Shown here piece after piece: positions 6,356-7,106 of a stretch of 7,106 nt of DNA. The position numbers and the translations under genes are program-made. Each line of letters starts with the position of its first letter. Position 1 is the stretch's first letter. Below the pieces are notes generated by a model. It did not search any database, had not been told where the DNA came from, and worked only from the letters and a program-made list of their open reading frames with translations. This DNA comes from Bacteroidales bacterium (lineage in GTDB: Bacteria; Bacteroidota; Bacteroidia; Bacteroidales; WCHB1-69), in the NCBI GenBank assembly GCA_016290715.1, contig JAEEUY010000114.1, positions 1-7,106 on the forward strand, read 5' to 3'.

Positions 6356-7106
6356 TTGAAAAAGGTCATCGTTTCTGTTACCAACGATTTGTTCAGCGAC
6401 CAACGCGTGGATAAAATCTGCAACTCATTAACAAACATGGGGTTTGATGTTACGCTGGTGGGACGGAAATACTGTACCTCCCCTATGCTCACCCCCAGAA
6501 AATACAAAACCAAAAGGCTGCATCTTCTTTTTAAAAAGGGCGTAGCCTTTTATGCTGAATACAATATCCGCCTCTTCTTTTTTCTGCTGTTTTCACGATG
6601 CAATATTCTCGTTTCCAACGATTTGGACACATTACTCCCCAATTTTCTTGTTAGCCGTCTGAAAAACAAAAAAATCATTTACGACAGCCACGAATATTTT
6701 TGTGGAGTTCCCGAGTTGGCAAATCGCCCGCGCGTACAAAAAATATGGAAACGGATAGAGCGCTTCTGTTTCCCAAAAATAGACCATATCACTACAGTAT
6801 GCCAATCCATTGCTGATATTTACGATGCTGAATATCCCCGGAAAAACAAGGTTGTCGTTGTACGCAATGTTCCAACAAGACATTGTCCTGTCCCCTCAGC
6901 CACCCGGCAGAGTTTAAATCTCCCTCAAGATCAGCGAATTATCATCATGCAAGGGGCGATTAATATGGACAGGGGCGCAGAAGAACTCATTGCTGCGATG
7001 CAGTGGATTCCCCAAGCATTATTGCTCATTATTGGCGACGGCGATCGCATTCCCGCATTAAAACAATGGGTGGCGGCAAATGGCTTTGAAAGCAAGGTGC
7101 GCTTTA
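6356..7106 (+). CDS. GT4-type glycosyltransferase, C-terminus cut by window edge
   Basis: Reading from a TTG at 6356, five bases after the kamE stop, gives 250 uninterrupted residues to the window edge. The sequence resembles Bacteroidota group 1 (GT4, GT-B fold) glycosyltransferases. It has an N-terminal strand KKVIVSVTNDLFSDQRVDKI (2-21), NDLDTLLP at 88-95, YDSHEYF at 109-115, a linker with VVRNVPT at 168-174, and the start of the nucleotide-sugar-binding C-terminal domain with MQGAINMDRGAEELI (198-212) and IIGDGD (225-230). The conserved E-x7-E donor-binding motif would lie past the edge. No ATG fits: an in-frame stop at 6338-6340 precedes, and the first in-frame ATG (6437) would delete the first Rossmann strand. 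A TTG start at 6356 is therefore the best call. Donor and acceptor are unknown; a surface-polysaccharide role is inferred from the family and from the Wzz/polymerase genes at the other end of the window. Confidence 0.85.
   Translation, partial: MKKVIVSVTNDLFSDQRVDKICNSLTNMGFDVTLVGRKYCTSPMLTPRKYKTKRLHLLFKKGVAFYAEYNIRLFFFLLFSRCNILVSNDLDTLLPNFLVSRLKNKKIIYDSHEYFCGVPELANRPRVQKIWKRIERFCFPKIDHITTVCQSIADIYDAEYPRKNKVVVVRNVPTRHCPVPSATRQSLNLPQDQRIIIMQGAINMDRGAEELIAAMQWIPQALLLIIGDGDRIPALKQWVAANGFESKVRF

Noticed and set aside
6632..6883. An 83-codon minus-strand ORF within the right-edge glycosyltransferase
   Set aside because: It is antisense to a continuous GT4 reading frame with YDSHEYF and other family motifs.

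Overview
The window looks like chromosomal DNA of a member of Bacteroidota, probably Bacteroidales. Three things point there: two stretches match the Bacteroidota sigma-ABfr -7 promoter consensus TAnnTTTG, Shine-Dalgarno sequences are essentially absent before the starts, and the protein sequences have the look of that group (the PanD start MQIELLKSKI, the polymerase motif DHTAYGA, a GT4 with YDSHEYF). This assignment rests on pattern recognition, not a database search.

Left part (1-2097, minus strand): a two-gene surface-polysaccharide unit. A Wzz-type chain-length determinant comes first. It is followed after 9 bp by a polytopic O-antigen polymerase/ligase-family protein that runs off the left edge. 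Together they would set polymerisation and chain length of a surface glycan.

Middle (2098-3556): an AT-rich divergent intergenic region, a complete iron-type alcohol dehydrogenase of the YqhD/butanol-dehydrogenase class, and a second intergenic region. That second region holds the best promoter in the window (TTTG-N18-TACTTTTG) and a small hairpin at the expected transcript start.

Right part (3557-7106, plus strand): panC, panD, gpmA, kamE and a partial GT4 glycosyltransferase, separated by 20, 6, 44 and 5 bp with no recognisable terminator between them, so probably one transcript. PanD makes beta-alanine and PanC joins it to pantoate to give pantothenate (CoA precursor). GpmA is the glycolytic phosphoglycerate mutase. 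KamE is the cobalamin/PLP-binding subunit of lysine 5,6-aminomutase. Its obligate partner KamD is not next to it, which is the most unusual point of gene content here. The terminal glycosyltransferase returns to the polysaccharide theme of the left edge.

I see no RNA gene, mobile element, CRISPR array or phage signature. Most of the window is ordinary core and cell-envelope gene content. I found no convincing evidence of a previously undescribed system.
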